Source: Sulfuritalea sp. (GTDB lineage Bacteria; Pseudomonadota; Gammaproteobacteria; Burkholderiales; Rhodocyclaceae). From it: DNA of 64,000 bases. The translations under genes and the position numbers were made by a program. The notes beneath the pieces are model-generated. The model had not been told where the DNA came from and ran no database searches. It saw only the letters and a list, made by a program, of their open reading frames with translations. The stretch is taken from contig JALNYT010000003.1 of assembly GCA_023229685.1 (NCBI GenBank), positions 232,062 to 296,061 on the forward strand, read 5' to 3'. Positions 17,693 through 26,547 of this stretch are shown here, piece after piece. The first letter of the stretch is position 1, and each line of letters starts with the position of its first letter.

Positions 17693-19021
17693 TCAGCGAG
17701 CCGGGAAACCGGCCCCCTTGAAATTAGCCTTTTTCAGAAGACTTTCATACTGGTGCGACATGACGTATGCCTGCACCTGTGACATGAAATCCATAGTCAC
17801 CACAACAATAATCAACAGACTTGTACCGCCGAAGTAGAACGGCACGTTCCATTTCAGAATGAGGAATTCGGGCAACAGGCAGACCGCCGTTATGTAAATG
17901 GCACCAGCCAGAGTAAGGCGGGTGAGGATCTTGTCAATGTAGCGTGCCGTTTGGTCGCCGGGACGAATGCCGGGAACGAATGCCCCGCTCTTCTTCAGGT
18001 TGTCCGCCGTCTCCTTCGAATTGAACACCAACGCGGTGTAGAAGAAGCAGAAAAACACGATGGCAGTTGCGTAGAGCATCACATAGATTGGCTGGCCCGG
18101 CGACAGGGTTGACGCAATGTCCTTCAGCCAAGTCATGCCCTCACTCGATCCAAACCAGCCGGCGGCGGTAGCCGGGAACAGGATGATCGACGAGGCAAAG
18201 ATCGGGGGAATAACGCCTGACATATTCAGCTTCAGCGGCAGATGGGAACTCTGGCCGCCGTAAACCTTGTTGCCAACCTGGCGCTTGGCATAATTAACCA
18301 GAATCTTGCGCTGGCCTTTTTCAACAAATACGACGAAGCCCGTAACCAGAATTGTCACGCAGCAAATAAACAGTGCGGAAATCGGATGCATCGCCCCGGT
18401 ACGGACCAGTTCAAACAGACCGCCGAGCGCGTTCGGCAGACCCGCCACGATGCCGGCGAAAATGATGATCGAAATTCCGTTCCCCAAGCCGCGCTCGGTG
18501 ATCTGCTCGCCCAGCCACATCAGGAACATGGTTCCGGTAAGCAAGGTCAGCACGGTAACGAAACGGAACAGCACTCCCGGATCAAGCACCAATCCCGCTT
18601 GTGATTCAAGTGCAATGGCGATGCCCAGTCCCTGGAACAAGGCCAAAGCCACGGTGCCGTAGCGCGTGTATTGGGTAATCTTGCGCCGCCCGGCCTCGCC
18701 TTCCTTCTTCAGCGCCTCTATCGACGGCACAGCGATCGTCATGAGTTGCATGATGATCGAGGACGAAATGTAGGGCATGATGCCGAGTGCAAACAGCGTA
18801 AAGCGCGACAGCGCCCCGCCCGAAAACAGGTTGAACACACCCAAAATGCCGCCCTGCTGACCCTGGAATAATTCCGCCAGCTTTACGGGGTCGATCCCCG
18901 GCACAGGAATATGCGCGCCGATACGGTAAACCACCAGCGCGCCCAGCAAGAACCAGAGCCGGCGCCAGAGGTCGCCGAACTTGCCAGTCTTGCCGAGAGT
19001 TGCTGCCTGGGGGCTTGCCAC
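17693..19021 (-). CDS. secY: Protein translocase subunit SecY
   Basis: 442-residue channel subunit of the inner-membrane Sec translocon. Ten hydrophobic segments are visible, starting with the one ending VVYRIGAHIPVPGIDP. Cytoplasmic loops carry the conserved arginine-rich stretches (EAGRRKITQYTRYGT; YGGQSSHLPLKLN). It sits between rplO and infA. Its partner secE is 25 kb upstream in the same superoperon. Confidence 0.98.
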   Translation of the reverse strand: MASPQAATLGKTGKFGDLWRRLWFLLGALVVYRIGAHIPVPGIDPVKLAELFQGQQGGILGVFNLFSGGALSRFTLFALGIMPYISSSIIMQLMTIAVPSIEALKKEGEAGRRKITQYTRYGTVALALFQGLGIAIALESQAGLVLDPGVLFRFVTVLTLLTGTMFLMWLGEQITERGLGNGISIIIFAGIVAGLPNALGGLFELVRTGAMHPISALFICCVTILVTGFVVFVEKGQRKILVNYAKRQVGNKVYGGQSSHLPLKLNMSGVIPPIFASSIILFPATAAGWFGSSEGMTWLKDIASTLSPGQPIYVMLYATAIVFFCFFYTALVFNSKETADNLKKSGAFVPGIRPGDQTARYIDKILTRLTLAGAIYITAVCLLPEFLILKWNVPFYFGGTSLLIIVVVTMDFMSQVQAYVMSHQYESLLKKANFKGAGFPAR

Positions 19022-19042
19022 GTCGTCCGTCCTCTTCCGCTA

Positions 19043-19495
19043 TCAGGCCGCGGCGATGTCTGCTACAGAGCCGCCGGCCGCTTCGATCGCAGCACGGGCC
19101 CCCTTGGTCGCGCCGACACCTTTCAGCGCGATCTTGCGGTTGAGCTTGCCTGACAGAATAACCTTGGCCGACAGCGCATCCGCAGCGATCACGCCAGCCT
19201 GTTTCAGGACCAGCAAGTCAACTTCTTCGACCGGTAGTTTGTCCAACTCGGACAAACGCACTTCAACATTGCGGCTCGCCGTCAACGAAACGAACCCGCG
19301 CTTCGGCAACCGGCGCTGCAGCGGCATTTGGCCGCCCTCGAAACCTACCTTGTGGAAACCGCCGGCCCGCGACTTCTGGCCTTTGTGTCCACGACCGGCG
19401 GTTTTGCCCAGACCGCTGCCGATGCCTCGTCCAACACGCTTGGTCGCGTGCTTGGAGCCGGCGCCCGGCTTCAGATTGTTAAGTTCCATGCTCAT
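19043..19495 (-). CDS. rplO: 50S ribosomal protein L15
   Basis: 150-residue uL15 with the glycine-rich N-terminal stretch RGIGSGLGKTAGRGHKGQ. AAGGGG lies six bases before the ATG at 19495 (MSMELNNL); most homologues start at MELNNLKPG two codons later (19489), so either is possible. In the spc set between rpmD and secY. Confidence 0.97.
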   Translation of the reverse strand: MSMELNNLKPGAGSKHATKRVGRGIGSGLGKTAGRGHKGQKSRAGGFHKVGFEGGQMPLQRRLPKRGFVSLTASRNVEVRLSELDKLPVEEVDLLVLKQAGVIAADALSAKVILSGKLNRKIALKGVGATKGARAAIEAAGGSVADIAAA

Positions 19496-19505
19496 CGATA
19501 TCCCC

Positions 19506-19688
19506 TTAGCCTTCGCACTTCACCAGGTAGGCCACTTTGCGGATCATGCCGCGCACTGCGGGCGTATCCTCGAGCACAGCCGAACTGTTGAGCCTTCTCA
19601 GGCCGAGTCCGCGCACCGTCGCGCGATGATCCTGCTTGGTGCCGATGACACTCTTTACCAGTGTGACCTTGATCGTCTTGTCAGCCAT
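19506..19688 (-). CDS. rpmD: 50S ribosomal protein L30
   Basis: 60-residue uL30, with the expected short alpha/beta pattern: KVTLVKSVIGTKQDHRATVRGLGLRR. Its start is 3 bases after the rpsE stop and it is followed by rplO after 10 bases. Normal length and place. Confidence 0.97.
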   Translation of the reverse strand: MADKTIKVTLVKSVIGTKQDHRATVRGLGLRRLNSSAVLEDTPAVRGMIRKVAYLVKCEG

Positions 19689-19691
19689 GGC

Positions 19692-20219
19692 TCACTCCAG
19701 AATTTCGGCTACGGCCTTGCCGCGCTTGGCAGCAATCTCGGCCGGGGTGCTCATCGCCAGCAGACCATGCAGCGTTGCGCGTACCACGTTGTAAGGATTG
19801 GTCGACCCGATGGTCTTGGCCACCACGTCGGTAATACCCATCACCTCAAATACCGCGCGCATCGGGCCGCCGGCAATGACGCCGGTACCAGGCGACGCAG
19901 GGGCCATCAGCACAGTTGTTGCGCCATGCTTACCCGTAACCGCGTGATGCAGGGTGCCATTCTTGAGATTGATCTTGGCCATCTTGCGACGCGCTTCCTC
20001 CATCGCCTTCTGAACGGCGACGGGAACTTCGCGGGATTTTCCCTTGCCCATACCGATGCCGCCATCGCCATCACCCACTACGGTGAGTGCCGCGAAACCG
20101 AGAATCCGGCCGCCCTTCACCACCTTGGTGACACGATTGATGGACACCATCTTTTCGCGCATGCCGTCGTCGCGCTCTTCCTGGGCCTGCTGCTGTTTCC
20201 TGCCTTGAGGTTTAGCCAT
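19692..20219 (-). CDS. rpsE: 30S ribosomal protein S5
   Basis: 175-residue uS5, which lines the mRNA entry and controls fidelity. The double-stranded-RNA-like domain RVTKVVKGGRILGFAALTVV and the loop GIGMGKGKSREVP are present. The N-terminus has a glutamine/lysine-rich extension before residue 25. In the spc set between rplR and rpmD. Confidence 0.98.
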   Translation of the reverse strand: MAKPQGRKQQQAQEERDDGMREKMVSINRVTKVVKGGRILGFAALTVVGDGDGGIGMGKGKSREVPVAVQKAMEEARRKMAKINLKNGTLHHAVTGKHGATTVLMAPASPGTGVIAGGPMRAVFEVMGITDVVAKTIGSTNPYNVVRATLHGLLAMSTPAEIAAKRGKAVAEILE

Positions 20220-20230
20220 GTCCGTCTCGC

Positions 20231-20584
20231 TTAGAACTTGAGTCCGCCCTCACGGGCGGCTTCAGCCAGCGCCTTGACGCGGCCGTGGTAGTGAAAACCG
20301 GAGCGGTCGAAAGCAACCTGCTCGATACCGGCCGCTTTGGCCCGCTCGGCGATGAGTTTGCCAACCGTCTTGGCAGCATTCACGTTACCGCCGTTTGGCA
20401 CCTGGCTCCGCACTTCCGGTTCCATGGTTGACGCGGCGACGAGTACACGGGTCCCGCACCCGGAGAAAATCTGGGCAGAGATATGCAAGTTGCTGCGATG
20501 CACCGCAAGGCGCACCACTTTGAGCTCCGCAATTTTGGCGCGGGTTTTGCGCGCCCTGCGCAGACGAGCCTGTTTCTTTTCCAT
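20231..20584 (-). CDS. rplR: 50S ribosomal protein L18
   Basis: 117-residue uL18, the 5S rRNA binder. A basic N-terminal tail (KKQARLRRARKTRAKI) is followed by the core with RLAVHRSNLHISAQI and ends GFHYHGRVKALAEAAREGGLKF, all typical. Between rplF and rpsE. Confidence 0.98.
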   Translation of the reverse strand: MEKKQARLRRARKTRAKIAELKVVRLAVHRSNLHISAQIFSGCGTRVLVAASTMEPEVRSQVPNGGNVNAAKTVGKLIAERAKAAGIEQVAFDRSGFHYHGRVKALAEAAREGGLKF

Positions 20585-20599
20585 GATTCAGCGCCTCGA

Positions 20600-21133
20600 T
20601 TATTTCTTCTTGGTTTCCTTGATGACAACCACTTCGTCGGCATACCGGACACCCTTGCCCTTGTAGGGCTCCGGAGACCGGTAGGCACGCACTTCAGCGG
20701 CCACCTGACCAACCACCTGCTTGTCGATCCCTTTAATCAGGATCTCTGTCTGGGTCGGTGTTTCAACTTTGATGCCGATCGGCATGTCGTGCGCCACAGG
20801 ATGCGAAAAACCGAGCGTGAGGTTCAACTTGGCTCCCTGAGCCTGCGCACGATAACCAACGCCAACCAAGGTCAGCTTCTTCTCGAAGCCCTTGGTCACG
20901 CCAATCACCATGTTATTCAGCAGCGCACGCATCGTGCCCGACATGGCACCCGCGTTGGGCGCGCCTTCGACGGCACGACAGAGCAGTTTTTCGCCATCTC
21001 TTTCGACTTTTACCGCCGGCAACACAAACTGCTTCAGCGTTCCCAGCGGTCCCTTTACGGCGACCTCGGTATCGGACAGCGTCACTTCGACGCCCTTGGG
21101 CACATCAACCGGATACTTTGCAATACGTGACAT
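20600..21133 (-). CDS. rplF: 50S ribosomal protein L6
   Basis: 177-residue uL6 near the GTPase centre. Two related domains are visible; the C-terminal signature PEPYKGKGVRYADE is intact. It starts MSRIAKYPVDVPKGVEV and lies 12 bp after rpsH in the spc set. Confidence 0.98.
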   Translation of the reverse strand: MSRIAKYPVDVPKGVEVTLSDTEVAVKGPLGTLKQFVLPAVKVERDGEKLLCRAVEGAPNAGAMSGTMRALLNNMVIGVTKGFEKKLTLVGVGYRAQAQGAKLNLTLGFSHPVAHDMPIGIKVETPTQTEILIKGIDKQVVGQVAAEVRAYRSPEPYKGKGVRYADEVVVIKETKKK

Positions 21134-21145
21134 GACAGCGGCTCC

Positions 21146-21541
21146 TTAGGCGACGATACAGAGAACTTCGCCGCCCATGTTGCCCGCCCGCGCACGGCGG
21201 TCGGTCATCACGCCCTTCGGCGTGGAGACTATGGCAACACCCAGCCCGTTCATGACACGGGGCAAATCGTCCTTGCCCTTGTAGACTCGCAGGCCCGGCT
21301 TGGAAACGCGTTCGATACGCTCAATCACCGGATGCCCGGCATAGTACTTGAGCGCAACATCGAGTTGTGGCTTCGCGCCATTCTCGCGAATAGCGAAATC
21401 ATCAATGTAACCCTCATCCTTCAGCACCATGGCAATCGCCACCTTGAGCTTGGAGGAAGGCATGGAAACGGACAGCTTCTCCGCCATCTGCGCATTGCGG
21501 ATGCGGGTCAACATGTCGGCAACTGGATCGGTCATGCTCAT
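21146..21541 (-). CDS. rpsH: 30S ribosomal protein S8
   Basis: 131-residue uS8, a primary 16S rRNA binder and, in E. coli, translational repressor of the spc operon at rplE. N-terminal MSMTDPVADMLTRIRNAQ and C-terminal VSTPKGVMTDRRARAGNMGG are conserved. I could not confirm an S8 target hairpin near rplE by eye. Confidence 0.98.
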   Translation of the reverse strand: MSMTDPVADMLTRIRNAQMAEKLSVSMPSSKLKVAIAMVLKDEGYIDDFAIRENGAKPQLDVALKYYAGHPVIERIERVSKPGLRVYKGKDDLPRVMNGLGVAIVSTPKGVMTDRRARAGNMGGEVLCIVA

Positions 21542-21551
21542 ATCGCTCTCC

Positions 21552-21857
21552 TTACCAGCTGGCCTTGGTCATGCCAGGCACTTCGCCGCGCATCGCAACC
21601 TCGCGCAGCTTGTTGCGGCACAGACCGAACTTGCGAAAAACACCGCGGGGACGCCCGGTCAATGCGCATCGATTGCGCTGACGGGACGGGCTCGCGTTGC
21701 GGGGCAACTGCTGGAGTTTCAGACGCGCGTCCATACGCTCCTCATCCGACAGTTTGACGTTGTTGATCACAGCAAAAAGTTCGGCGCGTTTGGCAGCGTA
21801 CTTCGCTACCGTCTTTGCGCGCTTTTCTTCGCGGTTAATAAGAGCTAGTTTCGCCAT
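21552..21857 (-). CDS. rpsN: 30S ribosomal protein S14 (zinc-free form)
   Basis: 101-residue uS14 of the long type, with RNRCALTGRPRGVFRKFGLCR and a C-terminal PGMTKASW. The CxxC pairs of zinc-binding S14 are absent, unlike S4 and L36 here, which keep theirs. In the spc set between rplE and rpsH. Confidence 0.98.
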   Translation of the reverse strand: MAKLALINREEKRAKTVAKYAAKRAELFAVINNVKLSDEERMDARLKLQQLPRNASPSRQRNRCALTGRPRGVFRKFGLCRNKLREVAMRGEVPGMTKASW

Positions 21858-21864
21858 ACGTCCC

Positions 21865-22404
21865 TCAGTTCTTGAACGGGAACTTGAATGCGGCGAGAAG
21901 CGCCTTCGCTTCTTCGTCGTTCTTCGCGGTGGTGGTGATACTGATATTCATGCCACGCAACGCATCGATCTTGTCATACTCAACCTCGGGGAAAATGATC
22001 TGCTCCTTGACCCCGACGTTGTAGTTGCCGCGCCCATCAAAGCCTTTGCCGGAAATACCACGAAAGTCGCGGATGCGCGGCATCGCAATGGTTACCAGGC
22101 GGTCGAGAAATTCGTACATGCGATTCCCGCGTAGCGTCAGCATGCAACCAATCGGGTAGCCTTCACGAATCTTGAAGCCCGCAATAGCCTTGCGAGCCTT
22201 GGTCACGACCGGCTTCTGCCCGGCGATCTTGGTCATGTCACTGACCGCGTGATCCAGCACCTTCTTGTCACCGACCGCCTCACCAACGCCCATATTCAGG
22301 GTGATCTTGGTGATGCGCGGAACTTCCATGATGGATTTGTAACCGAACTTCGTCAGAAGTTCGGGGACCACCGTCTCTTTATAGTATTCCTGCAAGCGCG
22401 CCAT
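21865..22404 (-). CDS. rplE: 50S ribosomal protein L5
   Basis: 179-residue uL5, which binds 5S rRNA and contacts the P-site tRNA. Conserved stretches include ITLNMGVGEAVGDKK and FRGISGKGFDGRGNYNVG. Between rplX and rpsN; in E. coli this is the site of S8 feedback. Confidence 0.98.
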   Translation of the reverse strand: MARLQEYYKETVVPELLTKFGYKSIMEVPRITKITLNMGVGEAVGDKKVLDHAVSDMTKIAGQKPVVTKARKAIAGFKIREGYPIGCMLTLRGNRMYEFLDRLVTIAMPRIRDFRGISGKGFDGRGNYNVGVKEQIIFPEVEYDKIDALRGMNISITTTAKNDEEAKALLAAFKFPFKN

Positions 22405-22413
22405 GACTGGTCC

Positions 22414-22731
22414 TTACGCGTCAACAACTTCGCCGTTCGACTTGAACACCCGGACCTTGCGACCGTCGTCAAGCTGTTTGAAGCCGACGCGATCCGCTTT
22501 CTGGGTGGCAGGGTTGAACAGCGCCACATTGGAAATATTGATCGGCATTTCCTTCTCGACAATGCCGCCCTGATTACCCTTAAGGGGGTTAGGCTTGGTG
22601 TGCTTCTTGACGCGATTGATGCCTTCAACAAGCAGACGGTCCGCGTCAAGCCAGTTCAGCACGACACCGCGTTTGCCCTTGTCTTTACCTGTGGTAACGA
22701 CCACATCGTCACCCTTGCGAATTTTGTTCAT
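22414..22731 (-). CDS. rplX: 50S ribosomal protein L24
   Basis: 105-residue uL24, an assembly initiator with a KOW motif at the N-terminus (KGDDVVVTTGKDKGKRGVVL). Normal length and place, 9 bp before rplE and 22 bp after rplN. Confidence 0.98.
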   Translation of the reverse strand: MNKIRKGDDVVVTTGKDKGKRGVVLNWLDADRLLVEGINRVKKHTKPNPLKGNQGGIVEKEMPINISNVALFNPATQKADRVGFKQLDDGRKVRVFKSNGEVVDA

Positions 22732-22753
22732 GATCGAGTCCTCGATTGCCGGT

Positions 22754-23122
22754 TCAAAGAACCTCGGGAGCGAGCGAGACGATCTTCATGAATCGCTCGG
22801 TGCGCAACTCGCGCGTCACCGGGCCGAAGATGCGCGTGCCGATCGGTTCCAACTTGTTGTTCAGCAATACCGCTGCGTTGCCATCGAATTTGATAAGCGA
22901 CCCGTCCGAGCGACGCACACCCTTGGCGGTACGCACCACCACTGCGCTATAGACTTCGCCCTTCTTGACGCGGCCACGCGGCGCAGCATCCTTGATGGTG
23001 ACCTTGATGACATCACCAATGCCTGCATAGCGGCGCTTGGACCCGCCAAGCACCTTGATGCACATGACCGAACGCGCGCCCGTGTTATCGGCGACGTCCA
23101 GCAGAGACTGCATTTGAATCAT
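22754..23122 (-). CDS. rplN: 50S ribosomal protein L14
   Basis: 122-residue uL14 at the subunit interface. It begins MIQMQSLLDVADNTGARSVM and contains RRYAGIGDVIKVTIKDAAPRG. First gene of the spc set; a 183-bp gap with a strong promoter separates it from rpsQ. Confidence 0.98.
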   Translation of the reverse strand: MIQMQSLLDVADNTGARSVMCIKVLGGSKRRYAGIGDVIKVTIKDAAPRGRVKKGEVYSAVVVRTAKGVRRSDGSLIKFDGNAAVLLNNKLEPIGTRIFGPVTRELRTERFMKIVSLAPEVL

Positions 23123-23234
23123 TTTTTCATCTCCAACTTAATCCGCGATTGACTTAAATCTCGCGATCAGTCTTGGAGCCCGCTAGGGGCTGGAATGTCG
23201 GGAAGAGAATACCCCGACGGTGCAAAGAGGCGAG

Positions 23235-23262
23235 ATTTTACAACCTGCCACGTTGTTGTCAA
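23235..23262 (-). promoter_or_regulatory. spc operon promoter (before rplN)
   Basis: On the minus strand a perfect TTGACA (23257-23262), 16-bp spacer, TAAAAT (23235-23240), then CTCGCC. It sits between rpsQ and rplN, exactly where E. coli has its spc promoter, and gives a leader of about 105 bases. The GC-rich discriminator suggests stringent control. Confidence 0.8.
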
Positions 23263-23305
23263 CTACTATTTCATATGGGCACAGCGTGCAACAGCCGAGG
23301 CGCAA

Positions 23306-23578
23306 TCAGACATTGCGGGCCTTCTCGACAACCTTCGCGACGCGCCATGCCTTGGTCTTGGAAATCGGAGCACATTCTTCGATTTGTACCAGATCGCCGG
23401 CTACCGTCTCCAGACCCTCAACATGCGCGTGATACTTTTTCGAACGGGTCATGATCTTACCGATCACAGGGTGCTTGACCTTGCGCTCAACAAGGACCGT
23501 CACCGTCTTCTGCATTTTGTCCGAAACAACGCGTCCCTGGAGGGTGCGCCGCACGGTTTGAGTGTTCGCATCCGTCAT
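23306..23578 (-). CDS. rpsQ: 30S ribosomal protein S17
   Basis: 90-residue uS17, a primary 16S rRNA binder with an OB fold. Core GRVVSDKMQKTVTVLVERKV and HAHVEGLETVAGDLVQIEE are present. It overlaps the rpmC stop by 4 bases and is the last gene of the S10 set. Confidence 0.98.
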   Translation of the reverse strand: MTDANTQTVRRTLQGRVVSDKMQKTVTVLVERKVKHPVIGKIMTRSKKYHAHVEGLETVAGDLVQIEECAPISKTKAWRVAKVVEKARNV

Positions 23579-23769
23579 TTTGCCGCCGCCTTCTCACGCT
23601 GAATGGTTTTGATGCGCGCAATATCCTTGCGCACCTTGCCGACCTGACTGGTATTGGTCAGCTGTTGTGTGGCGATCTGCATGCGAAGGCCGAATTGCGC
23701 CTTGCGCAAAGCCAGCAGTTCCTTTTGCAGATCCTCTTCGTTCTTTGCTCTCAGCTCACTTGTTTTCAT
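23575..23769 (-). CDS. rpmC: 50S ribosomal protein L29
   Basis: 64-residue uL29, a helical hairpin at the tunnel exit where trigger factor and SRP dock. It contains LQKELLALRKAQFGLRMQ and ends VRKDIARIKTIQREKAAAK. Three bases after rplP, 4-base overlap with rpsQ. Confidence 0.98.
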   Translation of the reverse strand: MKTSELRAKNEEDLQKELLALRKAQFGLRMQIATQQLTNTSQVGKVRKDIARIKTIQREKAAAK

Positions 23770-23772
23770 GAC

Positions 23773-24186
23773 TTATCCCAAATGGCGGGTGACGAAGGTG
23801 GTTTCGAGCGGAAGCTTGGCAGCCGCCAGGCGGAAAGCCTCGCGTGCCAGCGTCTCATCGACACCGTCCATCTCGTAAAGGACTTTACCCGGCTGGATCT
23901 CGGCGACCCAATACTCCGGCGAACCTTTACCGTTACCCATCCGAACTTCGAGTGGCTTCTTCGAAATCGGTTTGTCCGGAAAAATGCGAATCCAGATACG
24001 GCCGCCGCGCTTGATATGCCGCGTCATGGCACGACGTGCGGCTTCAATCTGACGGGCGGTAAGACGACCGCGGCCGATGGCCTTAAGGCCGTACTCGCCA
24101 AAACTTACTTTGGCGCCCCTGGTGGCGAGCCCGGTATTGCGACCCTTTTGTTCCTTGCGATATTTTCTGCGGGCAGGTTGCAGCAT
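23773..24186 (-). CDS. rplP: 50S ribosomal protein L16
   Basis: 137-residue uL16 near the A site and the 5S rRNA. It begins MLQPARRKYRKEQKGRN and contains ARRAMTRHIKRGGRIWIR and GKGSPEYWVA. Three bases after the rpsC stop; unremarkable. Confidence 0.98.
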   Translation of the reverse strand: MLQPARRKYRKEQKGRNTGLATRGAKVSFGEYGLKAIGRGRLTARQIEAARRAMTRHIKRGGRIWIRIFPDKPISKKPLEVRMGNGKGSPEYWVAEIQPGKVLYEMDGVDETLAREAFRLAAAKLPLETTFVTRHLG

Positions 24187-24189
24187 GTT

Positions 24190-25080
24190 TTACTCCTTGC
24201 CTTCCTTCGCTGCGCTATCGGCGCCCTCGGCCTTGGCCGGGGCCTTGCGAATACGCTTGACGGGTGTCTTGGGTGCTACAGCAGCAGCCTCGGGCTTGGC
24301 TTCCGGCTTGACTTCTTCAGCCTTCTTGACGGGGGTGCGGCGGGCGGGCTTGGCTTCGCCCTCGCTCTCGCTCCTAGGCTTTCCGGGAGTACGGCGCGGC
24401 TTGCGCTGATCATCAACAGCAGGCTCGGGTGCGGCCAGCAGGGCTTCACTACGCGACAGGATCTCGCCCTTGAATACCCAGACCTTGATGCCGATGATGC
24501 CGTAGGTGGTTTTCGCCTCGGCAGTACCGTAGTCAATGTCGGCGCGCAGCGTATGCAACGGCACACGACCTTCGCGATACCATTCCCTGCGGGCGATTTC
24601 TGCACCGTTCAGTCGGCCGGAACTCATGATCTTGATGCCTTGGGCACCGAGTCGCATTGCATTCTGCATCGCCCGTTTCATGGCACGGCGGAACATGATG
24701 CGCTTTTCGAGCTGTTGGGCAATCGAGTCTGCGATCAATTGGGCATCGATTTCAGGCTTGCGTATCTCTTCGATATTGACGTGTACCGGCACGCCCATCT
24801 TGCGTTGCAGTTCGGCTTTCAGGTGCTCAATGTCCTCACCCTTCTTGCCGATAACGACGCCGGGGCGGGCGCTATAAACCGTAACTCGTGCGTTCTTGGC
24901 CGGGCGTTCAATCACGACACGACCTACGGAAGCATGCGCCAATTTCTTTTTCAGATACTCCCGGACCTCAAGATCTTCCTTGAGCATCTGCGGAAAGGTC
25001 TTGCTGCTGGCGTACCAGCGGGAAGTCCAGTTGCGCGTGACCGAAAGACGAAAACCGGTCGGATGAATCTTTTGTCCCAT
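24190..25080 (-). CDS. rpsC: 30S ribosomal protein S3 with long C-terminal tail
   Basis: uS3, which guards the mRNA entry and has helicase activity. The core (about 1-215) is normal: MGQKIHPTGFRLSVTRNW and the KH motif RPGVVIGKKGEDIEHLK. The protein is 296 residues against 233 in E. coli. The extra ~80 residues are a low-complexity stretch rich in Lys, Pro, Ala, Glu and Arg, ending EGKE. Such tails occur in several betaproteobacteria, but this one is on the long side. Between rplV and rplP. Confidence 0.97.
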   Translation of the reverse strand: MGQKIHPTGFRLSVTRNWTSRWYASSKTFPQMLKEDLEVREYLKKKLAHASVGRVVIERPAKNARVTVYSARPGVVIGKKGEDIEHLKAELQRKMGVPVHVNIEEIRKPEIDAQLIADSIAQQLEKRIMFRRAMKRAMQNAMRLGAQGIKIMSSGRLNGAEIARREWYREGRVPLHTLRADIDYGTAEAKTTYGIIGIKVWVFKGEILSRSEALLAAPEPAVDDQRKPRRTPGKPRSESEGEAKPARRTPVKKAEEVKPEAKPEAAAVAPKTPVKRIRKAPAKAEGADSAAKEGKE

Positions 25081-25089
25081 GTGCCCTCC

Positions 25090-25419
25090 TTAATCGCCAA
25101 CAGTCACGAAAATGTGACAAGTAGGCTTGAGGATGCGGTTGCCGCGTCCCTTGGCTCGCGCAGTAAAGCGCTTGAGCACCGTGCCCTTTTCGACATAGAT
25201 ACGCGTAATCTTAAGTGCATCGATATCCGCGCCGTCATTGTGTTCTGCGTTGGCGATAGCCGACTCAAGCACTTTCTTGATGATTCCGGCGCCCTTCTTG
25301 GGCGAAAATGCCAGAATGCTGAGCGCTTGGTCTACCGGCTTGCCGCGTACCAGGTCCGCGACAAGGCGACCTTTCTGGGCGGAAAGTCGGACACCGCGCA
25401 AGTTTGCGTTGGTTTCCAT
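25090..25419 (-). CDS. rplV: 50S ribosomal protein L22
   Basis: 109-residue uL22 whose hairpin lines the exit tunnel. SAQKGRLVADLVRGKPVDQA and the C-terminal ARAKGRGNRILKPTCHI are conserved. No deletion in the tunnel loop of the kind linked with macrolide resistance is seen. Between rpsS and rpsC. Confidence 0.98.
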   Translation of the reverse strand: METNANLRGVRLSAQKGRLVADLVRGKPVDQALSILAFSPKKGAGIIKKVLESAIANAEHNDGADIDALKITRIYVEKGTVLKRFTARAKGRGNRILKPTCHIFVTVGD

Positions 25420-25428
25420 CGTCGCTCC

Positions 25429-25710
25429 TTACTTCTTCACGGCGGCCTTCTTGCCGCCGGTGTGACCCTTGAAGGTTCGCGTCAGCGCGAACTCGCCAAG
25501 TTTGTGACCAACCATGTTTTCCGACACATAGACGGGAATATGTTGCTTGCCGTTATGCACAGCGATGGTCAATCCCACGAAGTCCGGAAGAATGGTGGAA
25601 CGGCGCGACCAAGTCTTGATCGGGCGCTTGTCGTTGGAGGCGCGCGCCGCGTCGACCCGCTTCAGCAGGTGAGCGTCGATGAACGGGCCCTTCTTGATAG
25701 AACGTGCCAT
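25429..25710 (-). CDS. rpsS: 30S ribosomal protein S19
   Basis: 93-residue uS19 of the 30S head. It begins MARSIKKGPFIDAHLLKRVD and contains WSRRSTILPDFVGLTIAVHNGK. Three bases after rplB; alanine/lysine-rich end. Confidence 0.98.
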   Translation of the reverse strand: MARSIKKGPFIDAHLLKRVDAARASNDKRPIKTWSRRSTILPDFVGLTIAVHNGKQHIPVYVSENMVGHKLGEFALTRTFKGHTGGKKAAVKK

Positions 25711-25713
25711 GTC

Positions 25714-26547
25714 TTACCTCTTACCTTTCGGCCTGCGTTGGACAATCATGACGTCCGTGCGCTTGTTATTACGGGTGCGATAGCCCTTGGTCGGCTGACC
25801 CCACGGACTGACCGGAACACGTCCTTCGCCAGTACGCCCTTCGCCACCACCATGCGGGTGATCGACAGGGTTCATCGCGACACCGCGAACAGTCGGACGA
25901 ATACCGCGCCAACGCATCGCACCGGCCTTGCCGATCTTGCGCAGGCTGTGTTCTTCGTTGCCTACCTCGCCAATCGTCGCGCGACACTCGACGTTGATGC
26001 GGCGGATTTCGCCTGAACGCAGCCGTATCTGCGCATAGGAACCCTCACGCGCCAGAAGTTGCACCGAGGTGCCGGCAGAACGAGCAATCTGCGCGCCTTT
26101 GCCCGGCATCATTTCGACACAATGAATTGTCGTACCGACAGGAATACTGCGAATCGGCAGCGCATTGCCCGGCTTGATCGGTGCCTCGGAACCGCTGATG
26201 ACTTCCTGACCGACGACCATTCCCTTGATGGCGATGATGTAACGGCGCTCGCCGTCAGCGTACAGCACCAGAGCGATATTGGCGGACCGATTCGGATCGT
26301 ACTGAAGATTCTCGACCTTGCCCGGGATCCCGTCCTTGTCGCGGCGGAAATCGATCACACGGTAATGCTTCTTGTGACCGCCACCCATATGACGAGTGGT
26401 GATATGTCCATGCGCATTGCGGCCTGCGGTTCTGATCTTCTTCTCGATCAGCTTGTCGTGCGGGCGGCCCTTGTGCAGATTCGGGTTAACAACCTTGACG
26501 ACAGCACGGCGACCCGGCGAGGTCGGCTTGACTTTTACGAGAGCCAT
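25714..26547 (-). CDS. rplB: 50S ribosomal protein L2
   Basis: 277-residue uL2 needed for subunit joining and peptide bond formation. The conserved MNPVDHPHGGGEGRTGEGR with the essential His is present. Starts directly after the rplW stop with no spacer. Confidence 0.98.
   Translation of the reverse strand: MALVKVKPTSPGRRAVVKVVNPNLHKGRPHDKLIEKKIRTAGRNAHGHITTRHMGGGHKKHYRVIDFRRDKDGIPGKVENLQYDPNRSANIALVLYADGERRYIIAIKGMVVGQEVISGSEAPIKPGNALPIRSIPVGTTIHCVEMMPGKGAQIARSAGTSVQLLAREGSYAQIRLRSGEIRRINVECRATIGEVGNEEHSLRKIGKAGAMRWRGIRPTVRGVAMNPVDHPHGGGEGRTGEGRVPVSPWGQPTKGYRTRNNKRTDVMIVQRRPKGKR

Noticed and set aside
23665..26016. 783-codon plus-strand frame across rplP to rplB
   Set aside because: A mirror of the high-GC codon use of the ribosomal genes; it crosses eight real genes and has no recognisable domain.
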